Shown: in pieces, positions 9,156 through 18,699 of the stretch
How positions within the stretch are numbered: the first letter of the stretch is position 1
Layout: the number at the start of each line of letters is the position of its first letter
NCBI GenBank assembly: GCA_018136815.1
Contig: CM030935.1
Location: 1,422,204 to 1,486,203, forward strand
DNA: 64,000 nt
Direction: 5' to 3'
From: Isochrysis galbana
Taxonomy: Eukaryota; Haptophyta; Isochrysidales; Isochrysidaceae
Position numbers and translations under genes: made by a program
The notes under the pieces: generated by a model
What the model was told of the DNA's origin: nothing
The model's database searches: none
What the model saw: the letters and a program-made list of their open reading frames with translations, nothing else

Positions 9156-10349
9156 ATGCACCACCGGCCGTCTCATCAGCCGCTCCGCGAGCTGAATGGT
9201 GGTCCATCCCCTCGCTATGCGCAGCCGACGAAGCCGCAGCCTCGGGCCACACTCAGCCTCTTGGACTTGGACTGCCTCGCTGAGATTGCGCGGCGCCTCT
9301 CGCCTGGGAAGCACTTCTGTAGCTTCCGCGCCACTTCAAAGGCGTGTCAACAGGGCTCGGCCATTGTAATTGAAGAACGCAAGATCCTCCAAAGCCGTGG
9401 ATACCGCTTTCATAAAGTACACGCAGCGCCGTCGTATGAACGAGGAAAATTTCCTCGATTCGTCATCGTTCCTGCTGTTCTCAATTCGCTGAAGGCTCCT
9501 TCACATGTAGCTCCGTCTCATCTCGCCATCTGCGATTCACATCTTGGAGGGATTGAGCTCTTATCTCTCGCCTCACACGCGTGCGAGCGCTGGGGCTCTT
9601 TGCACTGTTCTCTGGTCAGTCATCCCATCGGGGTGGCGATTACACCACTCTGTCTTCGTGTGGGATCCGGAGACGAAGCAAGAGTGGAGTGTCACGGGAT
9701 CACGTATGTTGTGCTCGCAGCTGATGGATACCTTCTGAAGACGGATGGCGACATGATGATCCAGCGGCTCTCACTTTCTGCTGAGATTGGTGGGACAGAT
9801 ATCCTTGGTTGTGTAAAGACTGGCTCGATGGCTTATATTGCGTCTCAGTGGGGCATCCTGGGAGTTGACGTGGGGAAGATGCGCATCGTTTTCAGATCTC
9901 CTTTGTCATCTGAGACGGATGCTGTCATCTGCGGTGTCACTTCAGTACTGGGCTGTGAGCGCTCTTCTGGGACAGGACAGCTCTTCCTCCTCGACCAGAT
10001 GGGGCATATCTACATGTATTGCATTCCCACTGCCCCCATGCGGAACACAGCTCCACGTTATTTGAAGAAGATAAAGAGCGAGAAAGTCAGACCACCTGTG
10101 ACTGCTATTGGTGCAGGGATCTTGGATCGGGAAACGCATCTCATCATAGCCGATTCTTCGGGAATGCGACTCAAGATATTGAGCCTCTCGGGAGAAGTCA
10201 AGCACCAATATGATATGCCACAGTGGGCCAGAATATCGAGCCTTTGCGTGACGGCAGGAGGGCGCGGAAGGTCCATGAGTGTTGTGTACGCTGCGGACGA
10301 TGTGAGCCACGCGATTCATGAGCTGCCAGTGGGCATGCTCGTCACGTGA
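9156..10349 (+). CDS. F-box-like protein with beta-propeller-like C-terminus
   Basis: A single exon of 397 codons. Residues about 33-68 (block LLDLDCLAEIARRLSPGKHF, then CSFRATSKACQQ) look like an F-box: Leu/Ile-rich helices with the late Ser-Phe-Arg-Ala-Thr-Ser-Lys-Ala motif of the L..V.K pattern. The rest is a series of beta-rich blocks (GITYVVLAADGYLLKT, MAYIASQWGILGVDVG, GQLFLLDQMGHIYMY, THLIIADSSGMRLKILS, SMSVVYAADDVSHAIHEL) with propeller-like spacing, resembling NHL/WD-type repeats. By analogy such proteins recruit substrates to SCF ubiquitin ligases; that role is inferred. The ATG at 9156 gives an N-terminal tail of about 30 residues before the F-box. The gene lies between two retroelement ends and looks intact. 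Confidence 0.7.
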   Translation: MHHRPSHQPLRELNGGPSPRYAQPTKPQPRATLSLLDLDCLAEIARRLSPGKHFCSFRATSKACQQGSAIVIEERKILQSRGYRFHKVHAAPSYERGKFPRFVIVPAVLNSLKAPSHVAPSHLAICDSHLGGIELLSLASHACERWGSLHCSLVSHPIGVAITPLCLRVGSGDEARVECHGITYVVLAADGYLLKTDGDMMIQRLSLSAEIGGTDILGCVKTGSMAYIASQWGILGVDVGKMRIVFRSPLSSETDAVICGVTSVLGCERSSGTGQLFLLDQMGHIYMYCIPTAPMRNTAPRYLKKIKSEKVRPPVTAIGAGILDRETHLIIADSSGMRLKILSLSGEVKHQYDMPQWARISSLCVTAGGRGRSMSVVYAADDVSHAIHELPVGMLVT

Positions 10350-10544
10350 TTGCCTAAGATAGTGTGTGTCGTGTGGAATCCAAGACGATGCTGCGATTAG
10401 AGCGCCATCCGTCGGGGAGGGGGGTGGGCGGCGGGCCATTTGCTTGTGCCAGAGTTTCCTCGCCCCTTCCAAAGGTCTTTCTCATCACTTTGCACTTTGT
10501 TGTGGGGCTTTGACTTTGTACCTTGAGATCTTTGATCTTTGTCA
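10350..10544. other. 3' flank of the F-box-like gene
   Basis: About 200 bp without ORF or repeat that I recognise, up to the LINE tails starting near 10545. Confidence 0.3.
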
Positions 10545-10735
10545 GTGGAGCAGTCAAAAAAAAACCTTTTAATATTCTCTGCTCACGCGTGGCCTAGTAA
10601 CGTGCTATGCTACCACGCCTTCACTCCTCGAGTAGAGCAGTCAAAAGAAAGCGTCTTAATATTCGCACGCCAAGCGCGCGGCCCTGCATACTATTTTGTA
10701 GTCACGCCCTCTTTCCCTCTGCCTCACCCTTAATG
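10545..10735 (-). mobile_element. Two tandem LINE 3' tails
   Basis: On the minus strand two copies, about 80 bp apart, read GAATATTAAAAGGTTTTTTTTT and GCGAATATTAAGACGCTTTCTTTT. Each is followed by GACTGCTC, so the same target sequence appears after each tail. The tail matches 26795-26818. Only the last roughly 70 bp of each copy is present, which suggests two short 5'-truncated insertions into one site, or one insertion that was duplicated. Confidence 0.55.
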
Positions 10736-11039
10736 ATCCTGCCTTGCCCACCTCCCATTCCCATTCCATCGTCGATTGTCCCCCATTTGCCCCTCGTTCT
10801 TCCAATCGATGGTCCAGCATCAAACGCGAGGCCCCTCCGGCCTCCGGCCTCCTCCGGCCCTGCGCCCCCCTCCGGCCCCTTTTGTCCCCTGTCCGGCTCC
10901 TCCGGTACCTCTAGGCCACCGTGCGCTCAACGGCGCAGTGGTGAATGAAACATCCCACTTCCACCCATCGTTCTTCGTTTCTTGAATTATATTTGACCCT
11001 AGCCTTAGTCGAACGTCGAACGAACCTCGCATTACCCGC
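10736..11039. other. Pyrimidine-rich gene-free stretch
   Basis: C/T-rich with repeated CCGGCC blocks (10830-10900). ORFs here are proline-rich low complexity with no family signal. Confidence 0.3.
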
Positions 11040-11235
11040 AAGCCGCAAGCCGTGGCGGTGTTGTATTCAGGCCTTTTGGCATGAATATTTCGGCATGAGC
11101 ACGAGCCTTCTTCGTTATCTACCGTCTTCTAGGTTCGTCGTGGTCGCTCAAGGCGAGCTGATTGGATTCTCCCTGGGCTTAAGTTCGGGTTCGCCAATTT
11201 TCGTCTCGAAAATCGAAGGATTTGAGTTTTATTTT
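11040..11235 (+). repeat. Dispersed repeat, copy 1 of 3
   Basis: Shares GGCGGTGTTGTATTC, GGCATGAATAT and TTTTCGTCTCGAAAAT with 59465-59690 (+) and 33430-33720 (-), in the same order. Non-coding and of unknown class. Confidence 0.5.
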
Positions 11236-11239
11236 TACC

Positions 11240-11525
11240 TGGAACTAACTTGTTCAGGGCGGAACTAATTTGTTCGGGGTGGAACTAACTTGTTCAGTGG
11301 GTGGAACTAACTTGTTCACGACTTGTTCAGGCTGGAACCAACTTGTTCGGTAGGTGGAACCAACTAACTTGTTCAGGTTAGAACCAACTTGTTCAGTGGT
11401 TAGTGGTTAGAACTAACTTGTTCAGTGTGGAGTCAACTTGTTGAGGCCAGGTGTGAACATGTTCAGAGGTGAACATGTTCAGAGGTGAAAATGTTCAGGT
11501 TGTGGGTCAACTTGTTGAGTGGGTG
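11240..11525 (+). repeat. Minisatellite with GGAACTAACTTGTTCAG units
   Basis: About 14 imperfect units of 17-27 bp. Early units read GGAACTAACTTGTTCAG, middle ones GGAACCAACTTGTTCGG, and late ones GTGAACATGTTCAGAG with the exact palindrome GAACATGTTC. Unit identity changes gradually along the array, as expected for local duplication. Confidence 0.8.
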
Positions 11526-12071
11526 TGTCGTCTGGTGGCTGTACCCCCTGTGTCTACCCCACCAGGCCCCTGAGTGCCCCCAGCCCTGACGCCCTGACTG
11601 AGTCTTCCAAGTAACCCCGTTGAGTCTACGAGTCCCTACGAGTCCTAAGTAAACGGTACCTGCTCACCGCGCCCGGTCCTGCGCCCTAGGCCTCTCCGAT
11701 TCGCGTTCCGTGCCCTCCACCCGTCATTTTCAAATGCCCGTCCTTGGCCTCCCCCGTTCCCCTGATGAGCCCGTTCGTTCTGGCCCCTCCAGACGAACCG
11801 TGCGCCGCGCTAGCCGCCGGTGCGCCTTCGCGGCTCGTTCCAAAAGAGGAAACGAGCTTCGCTACGACAGGCAGGGCCTGGTGCTCAAACGCACGTACTT
11901 CCACTCGGCACGTAGGAGCGCATGCGACAAACGTACCCAGACCTCAAGCACAGACTAAGTCGCGTTCCATCAAAAGAGGGCCAGGTGATCGTTTTGTTTT
12001 CACTCAGTGCTAGTACAGGCGCAAGGACGCGGCGCGCAGAGCGCGCGCCATTCGATTTATCGAGTGAGGTA
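11526..12071. other. Gene-free stretch with motif copy 2
   Basis: The 28-bp motif lies on the minus strand at 11957-11984, with one change (GATGG for GACGG). Nothing else is supported; ORFs are short and overlapping. Confidence 0.45.
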
Positions 12072-12229
12072 TCACCGTTTTAGCTTGTTTTCTTTTTCAG
12101 GTAGAAATGTCTTAACAATTCCTCCAATGAGTATTATTATTACAAAGATGAGCACAAAGCTAATCACGATACCCAAGGGTACAATGCCGAATACCAATAG
12201 TGCCACGGCATGTCGCGTCTTTCCTACAA
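12072..12229 (-). CDS. Possible terminal exon with a membrane segment
   Basis: The minus strand from a CTTGTAG acceptor encodes about 50 residues ending at TGA 12074-12072. A strongly hydrophobic stretch (VALLVFGIVPLGIVISFVL and FVIIILIGGIV) is followed by a charged tail (PEKENKLKR), as in a C-terminal membrane anchor. Blocks CGTGATTAGCTTTGT and AAAAGAAAAC in and after it recur at 27408-27455 in front of another copy of the 28-bp motif, so it may belong to a repeated unit. No upstream exon was found. The plus strand also has plausible splice signals here, so the reading direction is not certain. Confidence 0.3.
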
Positions 12230-12582
12230 GAGGTGAGTTTTTTTTTCACAGACGCGCGTGCGCATAGCAACTCCCCCTCCCCTGGTAACCCCCAGTTACG
12301 CAGACTGAGTTTTCATTTTCTTCGTCTTTTTCTCACACCCCTCCTCCTCGATCCTATTGTCAATGTCGGTCTCCTGAGTGGGAGATCTGGTACCAAAAAG
12401 TGACAAGAAGGGCTCGCTCCAGCGGCTATCTCCCCGGGTGCCGGGGACTTACCTGCTGCAGCGGCCGCGGAGGCCCGCCGCGCGCCGCTCCCCTCCCCCC
12501 CCCTTCCCCCACTCCTCTATGGCAGCCCAGCTTGCCACAGGGGTGTACTCGCGCGGCAAACACCAAAGGTAAGTCCCCCCCG

Positions 12583-13040
12583 AAACTATTGTTATAGTTT
12601 AAACTATGGAGCGTGCCGCGACCGCTCCCGAGCCCCAGGCGACCCTCGCCACCGCGCCCCACCTGGGACGCCCCACGCCGCCCGAGGCGGCTCGTCAGAA
12701 AGCCCTCTCAGAGCCCATCCAACCCATCCAAACCACACCCGCGCAAGCGCGCGGGGTGGCGAGCACTGGCACCGAACAGGTTGCCACCATGGCTCTGCGC
12801 ATCATGCAGGGGGTCTTTGAGACCCCCTCCAACAGTGGGAAACCCTCCCACCCCAAGAGCACCTCATGTGGGAGGGCAGCTCAGCTGCCCTCCCCATGGT
12901 GGAAACCTCTACCATCAGTGCACCCAACATGGGAGGGCACTTCACAACCATCAACCCCATACGGTGAGCACCCCATGCCTCTGTTTTCCAACTTGTTGAC
13001 ACAAAATTCTCGTCTTCACCCCACTCTTGTGGGCCACTAG
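12583..13040 (+). mobile_element. LINE 5'-end fragment with MERA start
   Basis: The hairpin AAACTAT/ATAGTTT with loop TGTT (12583-12600) precedes AAACTATGG. The ATG at 12606 opens MERAATAPEPQ.., like MERAAAPHL at 24807, MERASLPSS at 49542 and MERAPPPAL at 50678. The open frame is Pro/Thr-rich, as in the N-terminal tails of the other LINE copies, and stops at 13040, so only the N-terminal part of the first domain remains. The upstream block AAAGGTAAGTCCCCCC recurs at about 13731-13746. Confidence 0.6.
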
Positions 13041-13371
13041 TACCAATCACTCAGTGCCCTGCCTTGGGCCCTCTCTCAACACTAGACTCCCTCTCCCACT
13101 CCCCCTTCACACTTCAACCAACCCAAACGGCACGAACGCCCCCGCCCTCTGTTCAAAGCACCAAAAATTTCAATTCAAGACACATGTTGATACACTTTTC
13201 GTTTTCACCCCACGCTTGTGGGCCACAAGTACCTACAACTCAGTGCCCTGCCTTGGGCCCTCTTTCAACACTTCACTCCATCTCCCACTCCCTCATCCCA
13301 CTACAACCAACCCAAGAAGCACAAACCCCCTCGCCCTCGGATTCAAACACCAAAAATTTCGACTCAAGACC
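12990..13371 (+). repeat. 191-bp tandem repeat, two copies
   Basis: The two copies start at about 12990 and 13181, sharing TTCACCCCACTCTTGTGGGCC-type, CAGTGCCCTGCCTTGGGCCC and CACCAAAAATTTC blocks with roughly 80% visible identity. It overlaps the end of the LINE N-terminal frame, so the array may have grown inside the element. Confidence 0.7.
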
Positions 13372-15640
13372 AGAAGACCAGAGGGAGGACATGTCTTGAG
13401 GCGGCGTCGCTGCCCATGCCTAGCGCAAGGGTATAGCGCCCCCACTCAGACATCTCCTTCCCCACAGCTCCTCTCTGAGGAGTTGCTCCTCACCCTCCCA
13501 TTAGGCCCCCTTGCCTGCGAGACCAAAACAGGATCCTGGCGTGGGGGGCTGCTTGAGTGTGGAGGGAGGGGTGCTCCGGCTAGCGCAGGTAGTAAGCTAG
13601 TGAAGAGCTGGGTGGCATAAGGGGGAAGGGTGCTTGCGCTCGCCGCGGCAGGGAGTCCTGTCTTGTGTGCGCGCTAGTCCCGTTCCTTTGCCGCGCCGCG
13701 ACCCATAAAAATTTGTTAAAAATTAAATTAAAGGTAAGTCCCCCCCACGCTGCTTGCCGCGATGTGCCCCTTCACGCTCGCCGCGCTCGCCTCCAGGTCG
13801 TTCTCGCACTCCCCCCCCTTCGCAGCGCGCAGACGAGCGCCAGAAGCCAGGTGCGAGCAGCGCGCGCGCAGCGCGAGCCCCCCGCCCGGCCTTGGCCTGA
13901 GTGTGCCATACCCAGCACCTGACCCCGCCCCAGCCCACACCCGCCTCGCAGCAAGCTTCCCTTGCTGAAAAGTCAGAGTTGGCGTCTCTCTCGGCAGGCG
14001 CGGCCGGTCAGCAGATCGGCTACAGGGCTCGAAGGGGTCGAATTGGGGGGGCAGTGCGCAGTGCGCGTGTGTATTCGGAAGATATGTGTATGGACTGTCT
14101 GTGCGCCGCATGGCGACGCGCAGGCAGTCCATATGTGCGCGTCTAGAGCCTGATTTCTAGTGTGTGCGGCATGTTTGAAAGGGCGCTGGGGGCACCATTC
14201 GTAACATGATTTAATGATATGTTTATGATAAATAAATCTATTTATCGTAGAGTTGTCAAATCATTTGTCGGTGAACGACAGAGAACTGATGTTTCCCGGT
14301 CGCCGCATTACAGTTGTTGCGCCAGGCCCTCACCCTCTCTAATCCTTCCCCGAGAGAATTCTCCTCTCCCGCCTCGCCTCTCGCGGCTTTCTCCCCGGGT
14401 GCCGCCCCCCCCCCCCCTCCTCCCCCCCGCCCCCCCCTCCCGAAGCCAGCGGTCGCTCGGGGCCCAAGCCGGCCCAAGCCGGCGATGGCACTGTGAGAAA
14501 AGCATTTGTTTATTCAAGTAGTATATTATATATCCCGTTGTGCCACCCCCCAAAACCAGCAGCCGTTCCCCAGTCAGCAAGCGGAGATAATGTGAGTAAT
14601 GTCATCATTTACGATATCACCTCGTGCTGGTGACGTCCGTCGGTCCATCGGTCTGTGGAGACAAGGGCGACAAAATGAGATCGAGAGGGCGATGAGAGAT
14701 CGGCTGCGACTCGGTTCACGAGATCGAGAGACGCGCCAGATCGGCGCCGCAGCCCGCCCGTTTCACTTCTCGACCATGGGAAAGACAGGCGCTCTACCCG
14801 ACATCGCGGGCACTTCCGGATGGCCACTTCATATTGAAAAGCTCACAACTCGGCGTCTTTTCGGAAGACAACGCCCTATGTACACCGCACCAGAAACTCT
14901 GCCGCTTCAGCAGGGGGGGGGAAATGCTGCGTGACCCTATCAGCTTACTGGTAGTTGAGCGCGAGTGTGGGGCAAGGGCGATGGCGAAAGAGGTAGCACC
15001 GTGAACGCGATGGGACCCCTGTAGCTAGCAGTATAGTAGCCTGAATCTTGACGAAATTTCAGAACAGCAACGCAATAGCGATGCCAAGCAATAAACGAAT
15101 ACGCAGCCGCAAAGTATAAGTGCGGCAAATACACTTCCCAAACAAGCTGCTTCTCCCACCCCTCATCGTGTAGGATGTACGACGATGTGAACTTGTTGCG
15201 GACGACATGTACTACTAAATGGGAGCTACAGCTTGGCTCGTGCGGCCCTGATAGCAAGGGAAGGCGAGGACAATGACGGCAGACTACGTATGCAATAGTG
15301 GTTGTGCACATAGTGCAGCCCGCAGTCTTGATCCCCTCCATCCGCCCGTCGACCAAGGATCAGCGTAGACTCATCGACCAAACATAGCCCCAGGCCCAGC
15401 CCGCCACATCCCCACGCCCACGTGTCCATGCCCAGGTCTCCACTCCGAGCGATCGAACGTCGGATTTGCGAGAGTAAACTGCACAACGGCATGAAAATGG
15501 TGTGGCGTTTCCTTATCACATCTTGCAACCCAGCTCCACTCCCTGTACCTTGAAGTTGTGGCATACGGCACAAACGTGCCATGAACTAAGAGGTGCGCAT
15601 AGCGATAGCGATCAATGGTGCAGATGATGGGTACACCAGG
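13372..15640. other. Gene-free stretch
   Basis: No supported gene. It holds C-rich tracts (13740-13760, 14400-14440), an isolated LINE-type 5' hairpin at 14954-14937 on the minus strand (CTACCAG/CTGATAG, loop TAAG, then GGTCACG), and GTAGCCTGAATCTTG at about 15028, like the retroelement tail at 49505. The ORF at 14599-14934 is basic and low in family signal, and I do not call it. Confidence 0.4.
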
Positions 15641-16470
15641 CTACCTGCATGGCTTCAGCTTTGCGAGCATTTGCTGCTCTATGGGAAAGACATCAATGGC
15701 TGTTTCGGCAACACTGCGGCCGCCCCCACGATTCATCTGCCTACGTCTCTTGGCCTCTAGCTGCTTGAGCGATACTGCGTGAGGCTCCACACTTGCGCAT
15801 CCACCAAGATGCAGGGGCTCAGACCGGTGATTTTCATCCCAGTCCAGGTCAGAGAGGAACAGGTCGAAATCCACACGTTCGATGCGCTGCAATGTTGTGC
15901 TGCTCAAATCACAAAACCAACTTGGAGTGGCATATGAACCTTGTCGACAAGACAACCGTTGAGATTCGCCTCTAAGGCGGAGCCCGTCCTTAATAAGGAT
16001 CTGATCGGCAGTGTGTGCACATCTCAGATATTTCTCGTCCACACCCTCAGCAGCTAGAATGGGTGCCGTTAGACCTGTACTACGCAGGGCCGTGAGCACA
16101 GACAGAGCTCCTCGGGGCATTCCTGAGCCACGCCGCTCCAATAGGTCGTCCGCACATTGATCGTACGCTGCATCATGGTCTCGACAAGCTGCATCCACGG
16201 CGTCAACGGGCGTGTCGCCTCGCCATCCGTTCGGGAACTCGGGGGTTGGCCCACCTACAGAGGTAGGCGTAGAAAGTGGGACTCAGATATGCTGGCGCAA
16301 GGCACCTTGGGCTCTCTGGTGGAGAGCCATGGCCGCGCACAGAAGTTGCCGTAGGTGCCCGGGTAGAGCAGTCGTGGTATGTACTCGACGGCCGACCCGC
16401 CCGCTGGCCAGCCGCTGATCACCGCCACGATTACCGCCGCAACCACGCCGCGCGCGTCCGCCCTCACCAT
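15641..16470 (-). CDS. Secreted phospholipase A2-like protein
   Basis: Exon 16470-16341 encodes a signal peptide (MVRADARGVVAAVIVAVISG..). An 86-bp intron (16340-16255, donor GTGCGC, acceptor CTGTAG) splits a Cys codon, and exon 16254-15641 completes about 247 residues. The junction gives YGNFCGPTPEFPNGW, a Ca2+-loop-like segment (about residues 40-54), followed by DAVDAACRDHDAAYD (62-76) with the catalytic His70-Asp71 pair of secreted PLA2. This family hydrolyses the sn-2 ester of phospholipids outside the cell or in the secretory pathway. The C-terminal 130 residues match no domain I know. The ATG at 16470 was chosen because the signal peptide follows at once; a longer start at 16605 is possible. 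The splice makes the motif continuous and in frame, which supports it. Confidence 0.75.
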
Positions 16471-16999
16471 CGGCGGCGAGCCGAGCGACGGACGGTCGAA
16501 ATGCCGACGGCGGAAAAGAAGGGTGGACCGACACAAGAAAAAAATACTACTACTTGCTGAGCATTGAATGACGCCCAGGGCGGGCACTTGGAGCGTCAGC
16601 GGCATCAGCGGCTATTGTAATCGGAGCAGCAGCCGCATGTTGTGCCTCAGCATGGGCTACGAGAGGGGTTCTCACAAAACAAAGAAGACGTGTTTTGAGA
16701 AGAAGAAAGGAGTGGCAGAGGTACTCTACCAGCAGCAGCTTGGGCATCTAGGTCTCGGAGCAGTGGCCCCCGCCTGCTCCCCGCCAACACTCGCCGCTGA
16801 CAAGCAAAACAACAAGCAAATATATTTTGCACAGAGAGAAGAAACAAGAAAAGGTGTCGTTCCGTCAATAGTGGGACATCAGTCAAATTGAGCGATCAAA
16901 TGTCCACAGTTGTATTGTAGTTATTTAACATTAGATCATGTTAAAATTATAAGAGAGAGACGCCGTCAAAGCTTCTTCGCTAATCACATCGGTGCACGC
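16471..16999. other. Upstream region of the PLA2-like gene
   Basis: No ORF with support. The short plus and minus ORFs here are shadows of GC-rich sequence. AT-rich patches at 16800-16830 and 16890-16950. Confidence 0.3.
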
Positions 17000-17265
17000 C
17001 GTGCATGGGCACGGCGCGATGTGCATCGGTCCCCCCGCGGGTACGCCGTGCGTGCGCATGTCAACCCGTTCCATCTGTGTAGCCCCTGCGGCCCACAACT
17101 ACGTAAACTGGCCATATAAGAGATGTTTCGTTACGCAGCACCTGTGATGACTTGCAATCACATGTGCACGCCGTGCGTGGGCACGGCGCGATGTGCACCG
17201 GCGCCCCCCCGCGGGGGCGCCGTGCGTGCGCATAGCAACTTCCAGGAAGGTGCACGCCGTGCGTT
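17000..17265 (-). repeat. GC-rich palindromic repeat, diverged array
   Basis: Two units with GCACGCCGTGC, GGGCACGGCGCGATGTGCA and GGCGCCCCCCCGCGGGGGCGCC, then CGTGCGTGCGCAT. The palindromic core and the ATCACATGTG block match the arrays at 7640 and 25570 in the opposite orientation. No MGQ gene start follows here. Confidence 0.55.
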
Positions 17266-17489
17266 CACTCTTTCCGCGGGGGAACTCTGGGCGCGGAGGA
17301 CGGGCGGAACCCCTGGGGCACCCCCCTGGGACCGGTTGAATATTACCGTATATGACGAGAACATTAACGTAAACGGCTGGTCTGGTCTTCTGATCTCTCT
17401 CTATCTCTCCCGCCCCCCGGGGGGGTTCCCCCCTCTTCCCCTCCCCCTCTCATCGGCCTACCAGAGTGAGAAGGCTCCTACTGCCTGTC

Positions 17490-18690
17490 TCCCTCCTCCC
17501 TCCTCGCTCACCCTCCAGCTCTCTCCTCGGCCTCGTCTTCCTCACGATGGTGGCGACTCGGCGCGCATCCGTACGGTCCTCCGTCCTCTCCTCTCGTGCA
17601 CCTGCTCGCTGGCTTCGTTCGACTCCCTCGACACGGCCACCTGTCGACTGGACGCCGAGCGGAAGCGCTGCTCGCACGACTCGTTCCTCCTCCTGCTCCA
17701 AGGACGCGGCGGAGGAGGCGGAGCTTGTTCGCGTTCCTGGTGCCGAGGAGGAGACCCTTTCTCCGACCGAGGAGTCCACCACCACCACCACCGACGAGGA
17801 CTTTGTGGAGGAGGGAGGAGAAGAGAAGAACGAGAACTGTGCCCGAGGAAAGCTCCATGAGCTCCCCACAAGAACCGCGTTCCGCGCTAGCTGCCGGCGC
17901 GCCCTCGCAGGCAATCTCCAAGAGTGAGATCAGCCTTGCTCTGACAAGCACAAAATCTTCGCTCGCGCCTTCGGCTCCGGTCGTCACGTCGAGTTCTTCC
18001 CTTGAGAAATCTTCATTGTCCCCGCGTCATGAGCCCGTCTCTTCTTCTTCTCTTCCCGAACCGTTTGGGTCGAAGTCTCCTGGGGAAGAGAGCCTCTTGG
18101 GACCCCTCCCTTCTTCAAAAGAGAGCCCTTCCGAGCCAGTTCCCCCCTGCTCTCGCCTCTCCGCGCCGACGGTCGAAGTTCCGCCGCCTCCGCGGGCCTC
18201 TACTCACACCCCGTCAACTGGAGCTGGAATGGGTCCTCTAACCTCGTCTGTTGCTCCACCGGCGGCCTTTCCTCTCCTTTCTTTTGCTGATCCTTTGCCA
18301 AGTGTTCATTCCTCTCTCAATCCCTCTGTGGTTGGTGCTGAAGATGATGTGGATTCCGTCCGGTCCCTCCCTCCTTTCGAGCCCCCACCATATGAAGAGT
18401 TTGTTCCACCCCCGTCGTCGACGTACTTGTACCCCAAGCGTAACTTCGTTCCACCTCCGACCGCCACCGTCGGCGCCGCCCAAATCATGGACCAACAAGT
18501 CCAGATCGAGGCTCTCCGCGGCGCTGTCGACCGCCTCGAGTCCTCTACCCTCCAAGCCGCCCAGCGCCACGAAGAATTTCAGCGAGAGGTGGGGTCTACC
18601 TTCAACGCGATACTCAACATTCTACAGGGCCAAGCGGGCACTACGACTTCGTCTCGAGTCGAAACTTCGCCCTATACAGAATGTGTTGCA
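17490..18690 (+). mobile_element. Ty3/gypsy-type element, gag-like part (fossil)
   Basis: Ser/Pro/Glu-rich coding-like sequence ending in a helical region (MDQQVQIEALRGAVDRLESS, residues that look like a gag coiled coil). Together with the gypsy reverse transcriptase/RNase H segment at 24831-25565 on the same strand, it brackets the 6-kb LINE, so the two pieces probably belong to one element, or to one family, into which the LINE inserted. No LTR, primer-binding site or protease was recognised on this side. It is broken and incomplete, and the gag assignment is by position and composition only. Confidence 0.4.
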
Positions 18691-18699
18691 GGGTGTCGT

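Noticed and set aside
12007-12267. Plus-strand ORF with a CTTTTTCAG acceptor-like site
   Set aside because: The minus strand gives a better protein (membrane segment plus charged tail). I kept the minus reading only at low confidence and do not call the plus one.
14599-14934. 111-codon basic ORF
   Set aside because: No motif, no conserved neighbour, and Arg-rich composition as expected by chance in this base composition.
15226-15582. 118-codon minus-strand ORF downstream of the PLA2-like gene
   Set aside because: No domain, and it overlaps other ORFs of similar length on the same strand.
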